A stretch of 64,000 nt of DNA from Arachis hypogaea (Eukaryota > Streptophyta > Magnoliopsida > Fabales > Fabaceae). This document shows, one piece after another, positions 62,779-64,000 of the stretch; position 1 is the first letter of the stretch; each line of letters starts with the position of its first letter. A program made the position numbers and the translations under genes. Where the stretch lies: NCBI RefSeq assembly GCF_003086295.3, contig NC_092045.1:24618890-24682889 (forward strand), written 5' to 3'. The notes beneath the pieces are model-generated. The model was given only the letters and a program-made list of their open reading frames with translations. It ran no database searches and was not told the DNA's origin.

Positions 62779-64000
62779 AAGGTTGTAAAAATTGGACCAA
62801 TGAATGAATCGGTGAAGCAACGGGTTTATTGGTTTAGTGGTTCGACCGGAATTCAGTCGAAGTTTAACCGGTTTAATTAAATATAAATAAAATTATTAAA
62901 AATTTAATATATAATTTTTAATATTTAAATTTAATAATTTCTAAATCTAAAATTTTTAATATGAAAATAATTTTGGAGTTATACCTCAACATGAGACTAA
63001 AAAGTGTTATACCTCAAAATTAGACATTAATAGTTTTCTTAAAAATACTAACATTGGATACATTAAGATGCTCAGTAAAAACACTAATAGAGATAATACA
63101 TTCATAATAATTAAGACAGGATCTCTCCATTATTTAAAAAAAATGGTACCAATAAAAATAAAATATCCTCTAAACTACATTCTCAACAATTACCTAATTT
63201 TAGAAATTTCTACCAAGGGTGACTTTATGTAGCCAAAGAGAACACAACATATAGAGAGACACAACATATAGAGAGATTAACGTAAAAAAATACTTCAATG
63301 CAGAAACATGTCTGTGAATGCCATGATTGATTGAATTGGGCGAGAATTTGTCATGGCTACAGAAGCGAATCAAATTCCAAAATCTAGAAATTCAAATTAC
63401 AAATTACATCCAACCATTATAGCAAAGTTCAAAATGATAACAATTTAGAACCTAGAGAATTATATCAATTCATACCGCATTCAAAATAAAAAATTATATT
63501 CAGCAAAATTCAATAGGGCAGAATTTTGAATTTATATAACAAAATTCAAAATCCAAAATTCTAAAATTGAACTTATATTAAATTTATATTCAATAAAATT
63601 CAGAATTACATAATGATTAATTCATATAATTACAAAATAAAAAAATTGATAAGCAGAATAAGAACTCTGCATCAAGCCATCAATTCATATAATTAACAAA
63701 ATAAAAAAATTAACTAACTTAAATCTGAACTAAATTCCTCATTGCAACAACCAGCAATTCATACAGTTAATTAAAACCAAATAGAAAAATTAATTGAAAA
63801 ACCCAAAAACTCACTGCGGTTCACGGCGGCAGAACAGATGTCCAACTACGATGTTGATAGAAGCTGACGACGCCAACACCAGAAGCTTTAGTGTTTAGAG
63901 TTGAAGACGACGACACTGCTGACAGCTGTGCTGTGGGGGTGTGTCGTGTGTGTTCTTCCAAAGACCAGACGACGATGATGCTAGACGCTTCAAACCGCGT
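62779..64000. mobile_element. Possible hAT-like element, left end only, runs off the window
   Basis: CAAGGTTGTAAAAATTGGACC at 62779 resembles the CAxGGxTGTxAAAA-type ends of plant hAT transposons. It is followed by GTTTATTGGTTTAGTGGTTCGACCGG and GTTTAACCGGTTTAATT, words common in legume hAT-like repeats. From 63820 to the edge the sequence turns GC-rich and repeats GACGACG/GATGATG. The other end is outside the window, so neither inverted repeat nor 8-bp duplication can be checked. Tentative. Confidence 0.3.

Overview
This is nuclear DNA from a flowering plant: AT-rich, with long intergenic runs, GT-AG introns and nested retrotransposons and DNA transposons. The retroelement and FAR1-type transposase fragments look like those I associate with legumes, above all Arachis (peanut). 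That assignment is recognition from memory and cannot be proven from this window.

Only one gene looks intact: an eight-exon cytochrome P450 on the + strand (40790-48763, 475 residues) that I recognise as CYP90A1/CPD, a brassinosteroid biosynthesis enzyme. All splice junctions, reading phases and P450 motifs are in order. Its third intron carries two roughly 170-bp Mutator-type MITEs with perfect 9-bp target duplications. Its promoter has a TATA box and a CGTGTG element of the kind bound by BZR1.

Layout. 1-3069: 5' part of a minus-strand Ty3/gypsy element (gag, tRNA-Met primer site, 2.5-kb LTR), apparently inserted into the gag of a decayed + strand Ty1/copia element (3070-6813). 6.8-14.7 kb: AT-rich spacer with a Tourist-like MITE. 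14.7-18.2 kb: CACTA-type left end followed by minus-strand, intron-containing and stop-broken fragments of two recognisable host genes (a PH/RCC1/FYVE protein and lysyl-tRNA synthetase) and one unrecognised ORF. 18.2-23.8 kb: a solo-LTR-like unit with a perfect 5-bp target duplication, itself carrying a Mutator-like element. 24.2-25.3 kb: a 130-bp tandem array ending in a CACTA-type terminus. 25.5-26.4 kb: a second element of the same Mutator-like family. 26.6-27.3 kb: copia 3' remnant. 29.3 kb MITE and 30.3 kb TRIM. 30.7-39.1 kb: spacer with a strong G-quadruplex motif. 39.1-40.2 kb: 3' end of a LINE with poly(A). 40.4-48.9 kb: CYP90A1. 49.66-53.41 kb: a complete 3750-bp Mutator-like element with a perfect 9-bp duplication and deleted FAR1-type transposase and second-ORF remnants. 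53.96-57.43 kb: a minus-strand gypsy element with two LTRs but almost no interior. 57.4-60 kb: LTR-like remnant. 60-64 kb: spacer, a hairpin element and a possible hAT-like end.

I found no operon-like or multi-gene functional system. The unusual content is mobile-element biology: three Mutator-like elements with readable boundaries, two of them sharing one internal architecture, and a CACTA-associated cluster of captured gene fragments. Boundaries rest on termini and target duplications read by eye; no database search was possible.
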